From RGIG1927 sp045546275 (GTDB taxonomy: Bacteria > Bacillota > Clostridia > UMGS1883), in contig JAZQCM010000014.1 of assembly GCA_045546275.1 (NCBI GenBank), forward strand, positions 62,001-126,000: a stretch of DNA of 64,000 nucleotides. The letters are read 5' to 3'. Each line of letters opens with the position of its first letter. Positions within the stretch are counted from its first letter, which is position 1. The notes beneath the pieces were generated by a model. The model was not told where the DNA came from, made no database searches, and saw nothing but the letters and a program-made list of their open reading frames with translations. Below, piece after piece: positions 8,385-17,774 of this stretch. Made by a program: the position numbers and the translations under genes.

Positions 8385-9676
8385 TGGCAAACGGTTTATC
8401 CTCCGCCCGTGAGGCGGCACTTAAAACTTTATATCAGGTTGAAAAGGAGGGGGCGTATCTTAATCTTGCCTTGATTGACGTCCTTTCTTCCTCACGCCTT
8501 GACAGCCGTGACAGCGGTCTTTGCACCGAAATTGTTTTTGGTGTTCAGCGAAACAGGCGCTATATTGACAATATTATAGAAAACCTTTCATCAATAAAGC
8601 TCAAAAAAATTTCGGTATGGATATTAAACATTTTGCGAATAGGTGTATATTCCATAAAGTTTTTGGATAAAATACCCCAAAGTGCAACCATTAACGAATG
8701 TGTAAAGCTCAGTAAGCGCTACGGTCATGCAAAAAGCAGCGGCTTTGTAAATGCAATTTTAAGAAAAGTAACAGTCAGTGGCGACTTTTTGCCAAAGACA
8801 GGCACCGACGAATACCTTTCGGTGTACTATTCCTACCCCGACTGGATTGTGGGTAAGTGGAAAAGCGAAGGTGTTAAGGACATTGAGCCTCTTTTAAAGG
8901 CAGGCAACGAAACCCCACCAACCTACTTAAGGCGCAACCTTTTAAAGGGCGATTTTGAAATACCCGAGGGCATTGAAAAAGCAACCTTAGGGCAAAATGC
9001 CTATGTTTACACAAAAAGCGGCGCTTTCCACGGTGGCGAATTGCAAAAAAACGGCTATTTTTCAATCCAGGATGTGGCAAGTCAGTTAGCAGTTGAAGCT
9101 TTGGAGGTAGAAAAGGGTATGGAGGTTTTAGACCTTTGTGCCGCCCCCGGCGGAAAAAGCGAGTATATTTCAGAGCTTATGGGCAATTGCGGGCATGTTT
9201 TAGCCTGCGACCTTTACCCCCACAAAACCGAGCTTATTGAAAAAAGCGCAGAAAGGCTTGGAATTGAAATAATCGAAACAAGGGTTAACGACGCTGAAAA
9301 ATTCAACAGCGAATTTGAAGAAAAATTTGACAGAGTGCTTTTGGATGCACCCTGCTCAGGGCTTGGCATTATAAGGCGAAAGCCCGACATAAAGTGGACA
9401 AAAGGAGCAACCGACTGCTCCGCACTTGCAAAAACACAGTACAAAATGCTCCGCAATGCCATGCGCTACGTGAAAAAGGGCGGTATGCTTGTTTATTCCA
9501 CCTGCACCATAAGCCGCATGGAAAATGAGCAGATGGCAGAAACATTTTTAAGGGAGAACAAAAACTTTGAACCTCTCCCAACAGACTATATGAACAAAAA
9601 AGGGTATTGTCAGCTTTTGCCCAATACCTTCGGTACAGACGGATTTTTTATTGCGAGGTTTATACGACGTGATTAA
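8384..9676 (+). CDS. rsmB: 16S rRNA m5C967 methyltransferase
   Basis: A 430-residue RsmB/Sun protein. The N-terminal NusB-like RNA-binding domain (SAREAALKTLYQVE) is followed by the methyltransferase domain with VLDLCAAPGGKSEYI as the SAM-binding motif, the LLDAPCSGLG motif containing one catalytic cysteine, and LVYSTCTISRMENE containing the other. The start ATG overlaps the stop of the upstream protease gene by a single base. The end overlaps rlmN by 8 bases. Confidence 0.95.
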   Translation: MANGLSSAREAALKTLYQVEKEGAYLNLALIDVLSSSRLDSRDSGLCTEIVFGVQRNRRYIDNIIENLSSIKLKKISVWILNILRIGVYSIKFLDKIPQSATINECVKLSKRYGHAKSSGFVNAILRKVTVSGDFLPKTGTDEYLSVYYSYPDWIVGKWKSEGVKDIEPLLKAGNETPPTYLRRNLLKGDFEIPEGIEKATLGQNAYVYTKSGAFHGGELQKNGYFSIQDVASQLAVEALEVEKGMEVLDLCAAPGGKSEYISELMGNCGHVLACDLYPHKTELIEKSAERLGIEIIETRVNDAEKFNSEFEEKFDRVLLDAPCSGLGIIRRKPDIKWTKGATDCSALAKTQYKMLRNAMRYVKKGGMLVYSTCTISRMENEQMAETFLRENKNFEPLPTDYMNKKGYCQLLPNTFGTDGFFIARFIRRD

Positions 9677-10691
9677 TCTTGGTGATTTATCTTTAGAGGA
9701 ATTAACTGAATATATGGTTTCAATGGGTGAGGCAAAATTCCGCGGAAAGCAAATTTTCACCATGATACATAAGGGTGTTGAAAGTATTGACGATTTGTCC
9801 ACCTTGTCAAAAAATCTGAGGGAAAAGCTCAGCGAAAATGCGGAAATTTTCCTTCCGCAGATTGAAAGAAAGCTTACCTCAAAGCTTGACGGCACAATAA
9901 AATACCTTTTAAGGCTTAACGACGGCAATATTATCGAAACAGTTGCCATGGACTATCACCACGGAATATCCGTGTGTATATCCAGCCAGGTAGGATGCGC
10001 CATGGGCTGCAGCTTCTGCGCCTCCACCTTAAACGGTAAGGTGCGAAACCTTTATCCTTACGAAATGTGCGGTCAGGTAATAAGGGTTATAAAGGATTTA
10101 GGCAGGCGAGTGTCGAATATTGTTGTAATGGGTATTGGCGAGCCATTTGACAACTACGATAACCTTATTAAGTTCATGAAAAACATTAACGACCCTGAGG
10201 GAGTTAATTTGGGCTACAGGCATATTACGGTTTCAACCTGCGGTATTGTGCCCAAAATAACAGCGCTTGCAAATGAAAATATTCCGGTTAATCTTGCGGT
10301 GAGCCTGCACGCTCCCACCGATGAATACCGAAAAGCCATAATGCCCATTGCAAAAAAGTATTCACTAGATGAGCTTTTAAAGGCATGCAGGTATTATTTT
10401 GACAAAACAGGCAGGCGTATTACCTACGAATACGCCCTGATTGAAGGCAAAAACAGCTCCGACGAATGTGCATATAAGTTGGTGGAGCTGTTTAAAAATG
10501 ACAACTGTCACATTAACCTTATCCCCGTAAACGATGTTAAGGAAAGAGGTAATGTGAGAGTAAGCAAAAAACGAGTTGAAGAATTTAAAAACATTTTAAA
10601 TAAAAATCATGTTACCGCAACAATAAGGCGTGAGTTGGGAAGCGACATTTCCGCATCCTGCGGACAGCTTCGCAACAGCGTTATAAATTAA
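9669..10691 (+). CDS. rlmN: 23S rRNA A2503 / tRNA A37 C2-methyltransferase (radical SAM)
   Basis: RlmN methylates adenosine 2503 of 23S rRNA and adenosine 37 of some tRNAs by radical chemistry. The radical SAM cluster motif CAMGCSFCA lies at about residues 110-118, the second catalytic cysteine is in the C-terminal SCGQLR segment, and GIGEPFDNYDN is the SAM-binding region. I chose GTG 9669 because GAGG at 9655-9658 is well spaced for it; a TTG at 9651 is in frame but would overlap rsmB further. The result is about 340 residues, normal for the family. Confidence 0.93.
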   Translation: MINLGDLSLEELTEYMVSMGEAKFRGKQIFTMIHKGVESIDDLSTLSKNLREKLSENAEIFLPQIERKLTSKLDGTIKYLLRLNDGNIIETVAMDYHHGISVCISSQVGCAMGCSFCASTLNGKVRNLYPYEMCGQVIRVIKDLGRRVSNIVVMGIGEPFDNYDNLIKFMKNINDPEGVNLGYRHITVSTCGIVPKITALANENIPVNLAVSLHAPTDEYRKAIMPIAKKYSLDELLKACRYYFDKTGRRITYEYALIEGKNSSDECAYKLVELFKNDNCHINLIPVNDVKERGNVRVSKKRVEEFKNILNKNHVTATIRRELGSDISASCGQLRNSVIN

Positions 10692-10703
10692 GGAGGTGGT
10701 CAT

Positions 10704-11438
10704 ATGGAATATTCAGCAAAAACAGATGTGGGAAAAAAAAGAATACAGAACGAGGATTCTTATTTGGTAAACGGCGAAATCGATGGCGGCATTTTTATTG
10801 TTGCGGACGGTATGGGCGGTCACAACGCAGGCGAGGTTGCAAGCCTTGATGCCTGCAGAATTACCGAAAGCTTTATTCTTGAAAGCGAAAATAAGGACGA
10901 AAACGCAATTGTTGCTGCTATTAAAAAAGCAAACCGTGACATTTTCCAGCGTGCCTCCGAAAACAATGCAATGCGTGGCATGGGCACAACAATTGATGTG
11001 TGCTACATAACAAAAAATCTGCTTACCATCGGACACGTTGGCGACAGCCGAGTGTATGTAATTAACCAAAGCGGAATTAAGCAAATCACTCATGACCACA
11101 GCGTGGTAGGCATGATGCTTGAAGAGGGCACAATCAGCGAGGAGGAAGCAAGGCTTCATCCTCAGCGTAACATAATTACAAGGGCAGTAGGTACTTCTGT
11201 GAATGTTGAAGTGGACGTTGAAAAGTACTCTTTAGATGAAAACGACACAATTCTCATGTGTACTGACGGTTTAACAGGCATGGTTACTCCATCGGAGATA
11301 TGTTCAATTGTTTTAAATGCACAAAGTCTTATCGATGCATGCAATGCTCTGGTGAGCAAGGCAAACGAAAACGGCGGCAAGGACAACATAACCGTTATTC
11401 TTATTAAGCCTTTCGGGCAGAAAGTGGAGGATAAGTGA
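10704..11438 (+). CDS. stp: PP2C-type Ser/Thr protein phosphatase
   Basis: A 244-residue PPM/PP2C phosphatase, partner of the kinase PrkC encoded next. Metal-binding motifs are present: QNEDSYL near the N-terminus, GGIFIVADGMGGHNAGEVAS, GHVGDSRVYVI and CTDGLTGMV, with a final GGKDNITVI. The stp-prkC-rsgA order is standard in Firmicutes and controls cell-wall growth, translation and germination responses. The ribosome binding site AAGGAGGTGG at about 10690-10699 is strong. The stop overlaps or abuts prkC, depending on the prkC start. Confidence 0.95.
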   Translation: MEYSAKTDVGKKRIQNEDSYLVNGEIDGGIFIVADGMGGHNAGEVASLDACRITESFILESENKDENAIVAAIKKANRDIFQRASENNAMRGMGTTIDVCYITKNLLTIGHVGDSRVYVINQSGIKQITHDHSVVGMMLEEGTISEEEARLHPQRNIITRAVGTSVNVEVDVEKYSLDENDTILMCTDGLTGMVTPSEICSIVLNAQSLIDACNALVSKANENGGKDNITVILIKPFGQKVEDK

Positions 11439-11440
11439 TT

Positions 11441-13384
11441 ATGATAGGTACTGTATTAGGCAACAGATATGAACTTTTGGAAAAAGTCGGCATAGGCGGT
11501 ATGGCAATTGTTTACAAGGCAATGGACCGACTTTTGAACAGATATGTTGCAGTTAAGCTTTTAAGAAGCGAATTTCAGGACAATGAAGAATTTATCAGAC
11601 GATTCAACATTGAATCCCAGGCAGCTGCAAGCTTGTCCCATGCAAACATTGTTCCCATTTACGACGTGGGTCAGTCGGGCGAGCACCAGTATATTGTAAT
11701 GGAATTTATCGAGGGCAAAACCCTCAAAAACTACATTGCCGAAAAAAAGGGCAACATTTACTGGAAGGAAGCTGTGGACATTTCCATGCAGATTTGCGCT
11801 GCACTTGAACACGCTCATTCCAAGCATATCATACATAGAGACATTAAGCCTCAGAACATTATGATAAGCAACGACTCTGTTATAAAGGTTACTGACTTTG
11901 GCATTGCACGAGCTGCCAACAACGGCACCATGACAATGGAAGCAATCGGAAGCGCACATTACCTTTCTCCCGAGCAGGCAAGAGGCGGCTACACCGACCA
12001 GCGAAGCGACATTTATTCCTTGGGTATTGTAATGTATGAGCTTTTCACAGGAAAGCTTCCCTTTGACGGCGAAACCCCTGTTGCAGTTGCAATGCAGCAT
12101 GTTCAGAAGGACCCCGTAAAACCTAAAAACATTAACCCCGACATTCCTCAGTCCGTTGAAAATATTATTTTAAAGGCAATTTCCAAGGAACAAAGATTAA
12201 GATACGAAAGCGCAACACAAATGCTTGCCGACATAAGAAAGGTCTACGCCGACCCCGAAACTCCCGTTGCAGTTGAAACAAACGAGGAGGACGATAAGTT
12301 CGGCACAAGAATAATTCCTCCCATCATTACCATTGACATCCCAAATGAGGAAAAGGTGGTTGTAAGGCGTAAAACCGAGGAGGAAGAACCCGTTAAGAGA
12401 AAAACAAAGAAAAAGAGCAACAAGAAAAATGTTGTAACAATTGTTGCGGCAGTTCTTACCTGCTTTGTAATTGCATGTGTAATGGGAATTGGTGTTGCAA
12501 TGGTACTTAACCAATCCTACAACAAGCTTCCCGAAGGAACAGAGGTTCCCAGCCTTTTAAACCTTACCTACGAGCAGGCAAAAAAAGCACTTGAAGACAC
12601 AGGCTTCTCCCTTGCTGTTGCCGACAGGGTTTACAATGCAAGCTATCCCGAAAATACAATTATTTCTCAAATCCCCATGGCACACGACATGGTTATTCAG
12701 GGCAGTGACATTTACGTTGTAATAAGCCGTGGCGCCGAAAGCTTCAAGCTCCGTGACTACACAGGCGAAGACCCCACCGTTGCCGAAGCTGAGCTCACAG
12801 CAAAGGGTATTGACGTAAGAATAAGCGAAGACATCAGCGACAGCGTTGAAAAGGGTCTTATCATCCGTCAGTTCCCCTCAGCTGACAGCACCTTTAAAGC
12901 AGGGGACCCCATTACTCTCTTTGTAAGCTCAGGACCCAACACCTTCCCTCTTGGCGACTATTCAGGTCAGGAGCAGGCAGCAGTAAAGGCAGAGCTTGAC
13001 GAAAAGGGCATTACGGTAGTTGTTGCTACCGAATTCAGCGACACTGTGCCTGAAGGTATTGTAATCCGTCATGAGCCCGGCGTTGATGCCGAGCTTAAAA
13101 AGGGCGACTCTGTTACAATCTACGTTTCAGGTGGCTTGGAACAAATAACCATGCCTGAGCTTCTTGGTCTTACCCTTGAGCAGGCGCAAGCGGCACTTGG
13201 AAACCACAAGCTTAAGTTAGGTGAGGTTAAAAATGTTGCCTCGGGCAATGTGGGTCTTGTTGTAAAGCAAAGCATTAACCCTCACGAGGTTGTTCAGAAG
13301 GGTACTGTAGTTGATATTTATGTTGGCGTAAGCGACGGAGCAAATCCCGACGAAAATGCTCCTGTGGCAGGCAGCGGCATATAA
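11441..13384 (+). CDS. prkC: Membrane Ser/Thr kinase with four PASTA domains
   Basis: About 647 residues. The cytoplasmic Hanks-type kinase domain (residues 1-270) shows GIGGMAIVY, the lysine in VAVKLL, HRDIKPQNIM at about 131-140, DFGIARA and SAHYLSPEQARG. A lysine-rich linker leads to one membrane segment (about residues 330-356), then four extracellular PASTA domains that sense peptidoglycan fragments or lipid II. ATG 11441 follows GGAGG at 11426-11430; a GTG at 11435 is an alternative start. Partner of the preceding phosphatase. Confidence 0.95.
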   Translation: MIGTVLGNRYELLEKVGIGGMAIVYKAMDRLLNRYVAVKLLRSEFQDNEEFIRRFNIESQAAASLSHANIVPIYDVGQSGEHQYIVMEFIEGKTLKNYIAEKKGNIYWKEAVDISMQICAALEHAHSKHIIHRDIKPQNIMISNDSVIKVTDFGIARAANNGTMTMEAIGSAHYLSPEQARGGYTDQRSDIYSLGIVMYELFTGKLPFDGETPVAVAMQHVQKDPVKPKNINPDIPQSVENIILKAISKEQRLRYESATQMLADIRKVYADPETPVAVETNEEDDKFGTRIIPPIITIDIPNEEKVVVRRKTEEEEPVKRKTKKKSNKKNVVTIVAAVLTCFVIACVMGIGVAMVLNQSYNKLPEGTEVPSLLNLTYEQAKKALEDTGFSLAVADRVYNASYPENTIISQIPMAHDMVIQGSDIYVVISRGAESFKLRDYTGEDPTVAEAELTAKGIDVRISEDISDSVEKGLIIRQFPSADSTFKAGDPITLFVSSGPNTFPLGDYSGQEQAAVKAELDEKGITVVVATEFSDTVPEGIVIRHEPGVDAELKKGDSVTIYVSGGLEQITMPELLGLTLEQAQAALGNHKLKLGEVKNVASGNVGLVVKQSINPHEVVQKGTVVDIYVGVSDGANPDENAPVAGSGI

Positions 13385-13400
13385 AAATGGGTGGTAAATA

Positions 13401-14285
13401 TTGAAATCAGAAGGAACAATAGTTAAAGGAATTGGCGGAAGCTATTATGTTGATACTCCTGCGGGCACGATTTGTTGTCGTGCCCGCGGTAAATTCAGAA
13501 AAGATTCTCTCACACCAACTGTGGGCGATAAGGTCACCTTAGAATTTATTGACAATGAAAACGGCAGCATTGAAAAAATACACGAAAGGAAAAACCTTCT
13601 TGTACGCCCCCCTGTTAGTAACATTGATTTACTCATTATTGTGGCGGCGGTTTCAAACCCCTTGCCCGACACCTCCCTTATTGACAAAATGCTTGTTATT
13701 GCCGAAGAAAAGGGCATTGAGGGCGCTGTATGTATAAATAAAAGCGATCTGGACGAAACAGGCAATGTTCAAAAGCTTAAAGCTACCTACGAAAATGCAG
13801 GCTACAAGGTTTTTGTAACCAGTGCCAGCTTTAAAGAAGGTATTGACGAAATAAAGAACGCTCTTTCGGGCAAAACAACTGCCTTTGCAGGTTTGAGCGG
13901 TGTTGGTAAGTCCAGTATATTAACCCTTGTTACGGGCCGTGAACTTGAAACAGGCGACACCAGCCGTATTGGCCGGGGTAAGCACACCACAAGGCATGTT
14001 GAGCTCATTAAGCTTAACGATGCCTACGTTTTTGACACTCCCGGGTTTTCCCAATTGGAAATTACGGAAGTAACCAACATTAAAGCAAATGAACTTGGGT
14101 TGTACTTCCCGGAAATTGAGGCAATAGAAGGCAATTGTCGTTTCCGTGGCTGCAGCCATGTGCACGAGCCGGGCTGTGCTGTAAAACAGGCTCTTGAAAA
14201 GGGCACTGTTTCTGAAACAAGGTACGAAAGCTATGTTAAAATGTACGATGTTTTAAAGGATATAAAGGATTGGGAAAGGAAATAA
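13401..14285 (+). CDS. rsgA: Ribosome small-subunit biogenesis GTPase
   Basis: RsgA (YloQ/YjeQ) is a circularly permuted GTPase that checks late 30S assembly. The protein has an N-terminal OB fold, then G4 (CINKSDLD) before G1 (GLSGVGKSS), G2-like GRGKHTTRH and G3 DTPGF, in the permuted order typical of the family. A C-terminal zinc site CRFRGCSHVHEPGC closes it. The start is TTG 13401 with GGGTGG upstream; length (294 residues) fits. It follows prkC by 16 bases. Confidence 0.94.
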   Translation: MKSEGTIVKGIGGSYYVDTPAGTICCRARGKFRKDSLTPTVGDKVTLEFIDNENGSIEKIHERKNLLVRPPVSNIDLLIIVAAVSNPLPDTSLIDKMLVIAEEKGIEGAVCINKSDLDETGNVQKLKATYENAGYKVFVTSASFKEGIDEIKNALSGKTTAFAGLSGVGKSSILTLVTGRELETGDTSRIGRGKHTTRHVELIKLNDAYVFDTPGFSQLEITEVTNIKANELGLYFPEIEAIEGNCRFRGCSHVHEPGCAVKQALEKGTVSETRYESYVKMYDVLKDIKDWERK

Positions 14286-14290
14286 ATTTT

Positions 14291-14950
14291 ATGGTAAGAG
14301 AGTTTAAATTGGCACCCAGCATTCTGTCGGCGGATTTTTCCGTTTTAGGCGAGCAGATAAAAAAAGCGGAACTGGGCGGTGCGAAGGTTTTACACATTGA
14401 TGTTATGGACGGACGATTTGTGCCCAACTTTACCTTTGGTGCACTTTTGGTCAAAACCATCCGCAAGTGCAGCAATATGTTTTACGACTGCCACCTTATG
14501 GTGGAAAAGCCCTATGATTTTATTGATGGTTTCTTTAAAGCAGGTGCCGACAATATAACCGTTCACTACGAAGCACTTGGCGACAAAACAGGAGAATGCC
14601 TTGACTACATTAAGTCCTTAGGCATAAAGGCAGGCTTGTCCATAAGCCCCGACACACCCGTTGAGGTAATAAAGCCTTATTTAAGTAAGGTCGATATGAT
14701 TTTAATCATGAGCGTTTATCCCGGCTTTGGCGGACAAAAATTTATTGAAAAAAGCCTTGAAAGGTTAAACGCTGTCCGTGAAATGACAAAGGATTACGAC
14801 ATTGACATTGAGGTTGACGGTGGAGTTAATAACGACAACATTAAAGAAATTGTGGCTGCAGGCGCAAATGTTGTGGTGGCAGGCAGTGCAGTTTTTGCAA
14901 AAGAAGACATTGTTAGTGCAACGAAAGAGCTTTGTGAGGCGGTAAAATGA
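14291..14950 (+). CDS. rpe: Ribulose-phosphate 3-epimerase
   Basis: Rpe interconverts ribulose 5-phosphate and xylulose 5-phosphate in the pentose phosphate pathway. The 219-residue TIM barrel shows LAPSILSADFSVL, HIDVMDGRFVPN, HLMVEKP, SVYPGFGGQKFI and EVDGGVN, which carry the metal ligands and catalytic aspartates. I start at ATG 14291, just after the rsgA stop; an in-frame TTG at 14270 would overlap rsgA. The last codons overlap thiN (ATGA). Confidence 0.95.
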   Translation: MVREFKLAPSILSADFSVLGEQIKKAELGGAKVLHIDVMDGRFVPNFTFGALLVKTIRKCSNMFYDCHLMVEKPYDFIDGFFKAGADNITVHYEALGDKTGECLDYIKSLGIKAGLSISPDTPVEVIKPYLSKVDMILIMSVYPGFGGQKFIEKSLERLNAVREMTKDYDIDIEVDGGVNNDNIKEIVAAGANVVVAGSAVFAKEDIVSATKELCEAVK

Positions 14951-15558
14951 AACGAGCTGTTGTAATAAGTGCAGGCAGTATAACAAATTATGAATACATA
15001 GCATCATTTATAAAAAATGACGATTTTGTAATTTGTGCCGACGGCGGAATTGAGCACGCAAAAAACATGGGCATAACCCCCAATCTTTCCGTGGGTGATT
15101 TTGACTCCTACAAAGGGGAGGTTAAAGGCCCCGTTAAAGCCTTTAACCCCGAAAAGGACTATACCGACACCCACATTGCTGTGGAAGAAGCACTAAAGCG
15201 TGGCTACAAACAAATTCTTCTTTTAGGTTGCATCGGCACACGAATGGACCACACCCTTGCAAACATCGGCATGTTGGAATACATTTTAAAAAAGGGTGCC
15301 AAGGGCACAATGATTGACGAGCACAACATTATTGAGGTTATAAATTCCGACACTGTTATTAAAAAGTGCAACATGCATTTGTCATTTGTGCCAATAGGGA
15401 AAGCAGAGGGCGTAACCCTTGAAAATTTAAAATACACCCTTAATAATTACGACTTGAAGTTTTCTCAGTCTCTGGCAATAAGCAATGAGTTTATTGACGG
15501 CGACGGAATTGTGAAAATTAAAAAAGGAAGCCTTATAGTAATAAAATCCGGAGATTAA
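14947..15558 (+). CDS. thiN: Thiamine pyrophosphokinase
   Basis: ThiN transfers pyrophosphate from ATP to thiamine. The 203-residue protein has ICADGGIEHAKNMGI, LSVGDFDS and the DYTDTHIAVEEALKRG region followed by LLGCIGTRMDHTLAN, the conserved core of the catalytic and binding domains. It begins within the ATGA overlap with rpe. Its stop codon sits at the centre of the terminator palindrome, ending the 15-kb housekeeping cluster. Confidence 0.93.
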   Translation: MKRAVVISAGSITNYEYIASFIKNDDFVICADGGIEHAKNMGITPNLSVGDFDSYKGEVKGPVKAFNPEKDYTDTHIAVEEALKRGYKQILLLGCIGTRMDHTLANIGMLEYILKKGAKGTMIDEHNIIEVINSDTVIKKCNMHLSFVPIGKAEGVTLENLKYTLNNYDLKFSQSLAISNEFIDGDGIVKIKKGSLIVIKSGD

Positions 15559-15573
15559 TCTCCGGATTTTATT
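15541..15573 (+). terminator. Rho-independent terminator of the remA-thiN cluster
   Basis: Near-perfect palindrome ATAAAATCCGGAGAT / ATCTCCGGATTTTAT. The thiN stop TAA lies in the loop, so the stem overlaps the last codons of thiN. Confidence 0.85.
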
Positions 15574-15654
15574 TTAAGTATACTTTTTGTAATGGAAGAT
15601 AAAAACTTCGGCATTTTAAAAACAAGAATTTTCATACTAAGCTCCTTAAAAAAA

Positions 15655-15801
15655 TTATCGTTTATGACAGGAAATACAAAATACTATTATAATAAAGCCT
15701 TCAATGGCGGCAATAAGCCAGATTGGGCACACAAGCGCCGTAAATATCCCCGTCACAAAAAAAAGACAGCCTAAGCCCATTGGTCGACGGTTTTTATGCA
15801 T
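15655..15801 (-). CDS. 48-residue hydrophobic small membrane protein
   Basis: Starts at ATG 15801 (minus strand) behind a textbook GGAGG spaced 7 bases, and ends at TAA 15655. The peptide has a basic start (MHKNRRP), two adjacent hydrophobic stretches (GLGCLFFVTGIFTALVCP and WLIAAIEGFIIVVFCISC) broken by proline and a glutamate, and a basic end (HKR). Four cysteines occur. I do not recognise the family. It lies downstream of the Na/Pi transporter beyond that gene's terminator. The strong ribosome binding site and clear membrane topology make it more credible than the overlapping plus-strand frame at 15592-15774. Confidence 0.7.
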   Translation of the reverse strand: MHKNRRPMGLGCLFFVTGIFTALVCPIWLIAAIEGFIIIVFCISCHKR

Positions 15802-15850
15802 ACTGGAACCTCCGTAATATATATTACGTGAAAAGGCTTTTTTTGTTACA

Positions 15851-15877
15851 AAAAGACCTCCATTAGGGAGGTCTTTA
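15851..15877 (-). terminator. Terminator downstream of the Na/Pi cotransporter
   Basis: Stem AAAGACCTCC / GGGAGGTCTTT with a 4-base loop, followed on the minus strand by a run of T. Confidence 0.85.
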
Positions 15878-15878
15878 A

Positions 15879-17651
15879 TTAAGCTAAATTCATTTTGGGA
15901 AGTGTGTACTTTTCAAGGTATGCCTTGTAGGAAGACTTAAAGTCGGGGTCTTCCAGTGCAAATTCACGTAAGCCCTCGTGAAGGTTCATGTTGTTGTGAC
16001 TTGTTTCAATAATACAGCCTGCAATGTTGGAGCAGTGGTCGGAAACACGCTCTAAGTTTGTTAAAAGGTCGGATAAAATAAAGCCTGTTTCAATACTGCA
16101 TCTGCCATGCTGAAGGCGGTAAATATGTCTTAAGTGCATTTCGTCCTTAAGTTTGTCAATTGCCTGCTCCAAGGGTTCAACCTTCTTTGCAATTGCAACA
16201 TCGTTTTCAATAAACGCCTTAAGAGAAATGTCCAAAATTTCGCTTACTGCATCGGAGAGCACCTTAATTTCACCTGTTGCAGATTCAGAGAACTTAATTT
16301 CCTTGGTTGCCATTTCCTCAGCGGAGGCTAAAATGTTCATACTGTGGTCGGAAATACGTTCCAAATCACCAATAACCTTTAAAAGGCGTGCAACCTTAAT
16401 TCGGTCAGCATCGTCAAGATTGTGAGAAGAAAGCTTTACAAGGAAGTTGCCTATAATATCTTCATAGTGGTCAACACGGTTTTCAGCATCGGATAAATCT
16501 TCTGTTAACTGAGATTTGTAGTTGCCGATAGAAAGAATACTTTTCTTGAGTGAATCAACCGAAAGCTCTGCCATTTCATGAGTGTAGTTGTTACACTGTT
16601 CAAGAGCAATTGAAGGTGTTGCAAGAAGTCTTTCGTCAAGCTCTGTTGTTGTTTCACTAACCTTTGCATCGGGAACAACTGTACGGGCAAGCTTTTCAAG
16701 AAGAGAAGCGCAGGGGAAGAGAATAGCTGTACAAAGCACATTAAAGCATGTGTGTGCTACCGAAATGCCCACATGGTTTGCCGCAACCGAAAGAATGGGA
16801 GGTGCAATGGTTAATCTTACAACATACAAAACAGCAAGAAGAATTGTTGTACCTATCACATTGAAGGAAAGATGCACCACAGCAACTCTTTTTGCGTTAC
16901 GGTTTGCACCAAAGGAGGAAAGCACCGCTGTGATACATGTACCAATGTTCTGACCCATAATGATGGGAAGTGCCGCACCGTAGGAAACTGCACCTGTTGA
17001 GCTTAATGCCTGCAAAATACCAACGGAAGCGGAGGAGGACTGAATGATAGCTGTTAAAATTGCACCTGCAAGAACCCCTAAAACAGGCTCGGAGAACATT
17101 GTTAAAATACTGCAGAATGCTTCGTTGTCGCTGAGAGAAGCAACGGAGTCACTCATTTGGTCCATACCGAACATAAGAGTTGCAAAGCCAAGGAGTATCA
17201 TACCTGTGGCTTGCTTTTTGCTGCTCTTTGTGAACATGTAAAGAACAACACCGATAAGTGCAAGAATTGGAGTAAAGGTGCTGGGCTTAAATAACTGAAG
17301 AACAACGCCTGCGCCTTCACCAATACCGCCTAAGCTTAAAATCCATGCGGTAACTGTTGTACCAATGTTGGCACCCATAATAACGCCGATGGACTGTTTT
17401 AAGGTCATAATGCCCGAGTTAACAAAGCCTACAACCATAACAGTTGTTGCTGAAGAGGACTGAATAATGGCTGTAACGCCCAAGCCCGTCAAAAAGCCCA
17501 TAAGACGGTTGTCGGTAAGCTTGCCGATAAGAGCAGTTAATTTGTCGCCGGCTCTTCTTTCCAATGCTTCACCCATAAGGTTCATACCAAAAAGGAACAA
17601 GCAAAGACCGCCAATGAGCCCTAATAAGTCAAACCCTAATAAATCTGTCAT
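15879..17651 (-). CDS. Na+/phosphate cotransporter with PhoU-like tail
   Basis: A 590-residue member of the NptA/PNaS family. The first 310 residues are membrane-embedded and contain the duplicated signature: AIIQSSSATTVMVVGFVNSG and AIIQSSSASVGILQALSS. After about residue 340 the protein becomes soluble and helical, matching the PhoU-like domain found at the end of Firmicutes versions (residues about 355-560), probably linking uptake to phosphate status. The start ATG follows AAAGGATTT on the minus strand. It stands alone between terminators. Known family members exchange sodium for inorganic phosphate; the substrate here is inferred. Confidence 0.9.
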   Translation of the reverse strand: MTDLLGFDLLGLIGGLCLFLFGMNLMGEALERRAGDKLTALIGKLTDNRLMGFLTGLGVTAIIQSSSATTVMVVGFVNSGIMTLKQSIGVIMGANIGTTVTAWILSLGGIGEGAGVVLQLFKPSTFTPILALIGVVLYMFTKSSKKQATGMILLGFATLMFGMDQMSDSVASLSDNEAFCSILTMFSEPVLGVLAGAILTAIIQSSSASVGILQALSSTGAVSYGAALPIIMGQNIGTCITAVLSSFGANRNAKRVAVVHLSFNVIGTTILLAVLYVVRLTIAPPILSVAANHVGISVAHTCFNVLCTAILFPCASLLEKLARTVVPDAKVSETTTELDERLLATPSIALEQCNNYTHEMAELSVDSLKKSILSIGNYKSQLTEDLSDAENRVDHYEDIIGNFLVKLSSHNLDDADRIKVARLLKVIGDLERISDHSMNILASAEEMATKEIKFSESATGEIKVLSDAVSEILDISLKAFIENDVAIAKKVEPLEQAIDKLKDEMHLRHIYRLQHGRCSIETGFILSDLLTNLERVSDHCSNIAGCIIETSHNNMNLHEGLREFALEDPDFKSSYKAYLEKYTLPKMNLA

Positions 17652-17738
17652 AGAAATAAATCCTTTCTTGTGTGTTTTTGTAGAAACTCAAACTACGAAT
17701 TAATTTTATCATATCATAGGTAAAGTTTTGGTAAAGGA

Positions 17739-17760
17739 AAGGACAGCTTAAGCTGTCCTT
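17739..17760 (-). terminator. Terminator downstream of the response regulator
   Basis: Perfect 22-base palindrome AAGGACAGCTT/AAGCTGTCCTT located 15 bases beyond the response-regulator stop; the T-run is weak. Confidence 0.65.
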
Positions 17761-17774
17761 GGGTAAAATAAGTG

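Noticed and set aside
15592..15774. Plus-strand 60-residue frame after thiN
   Set aside because: No ribosome binding site, begins after a terminator and lies opposite the better supported minus-strand small membrane protein.
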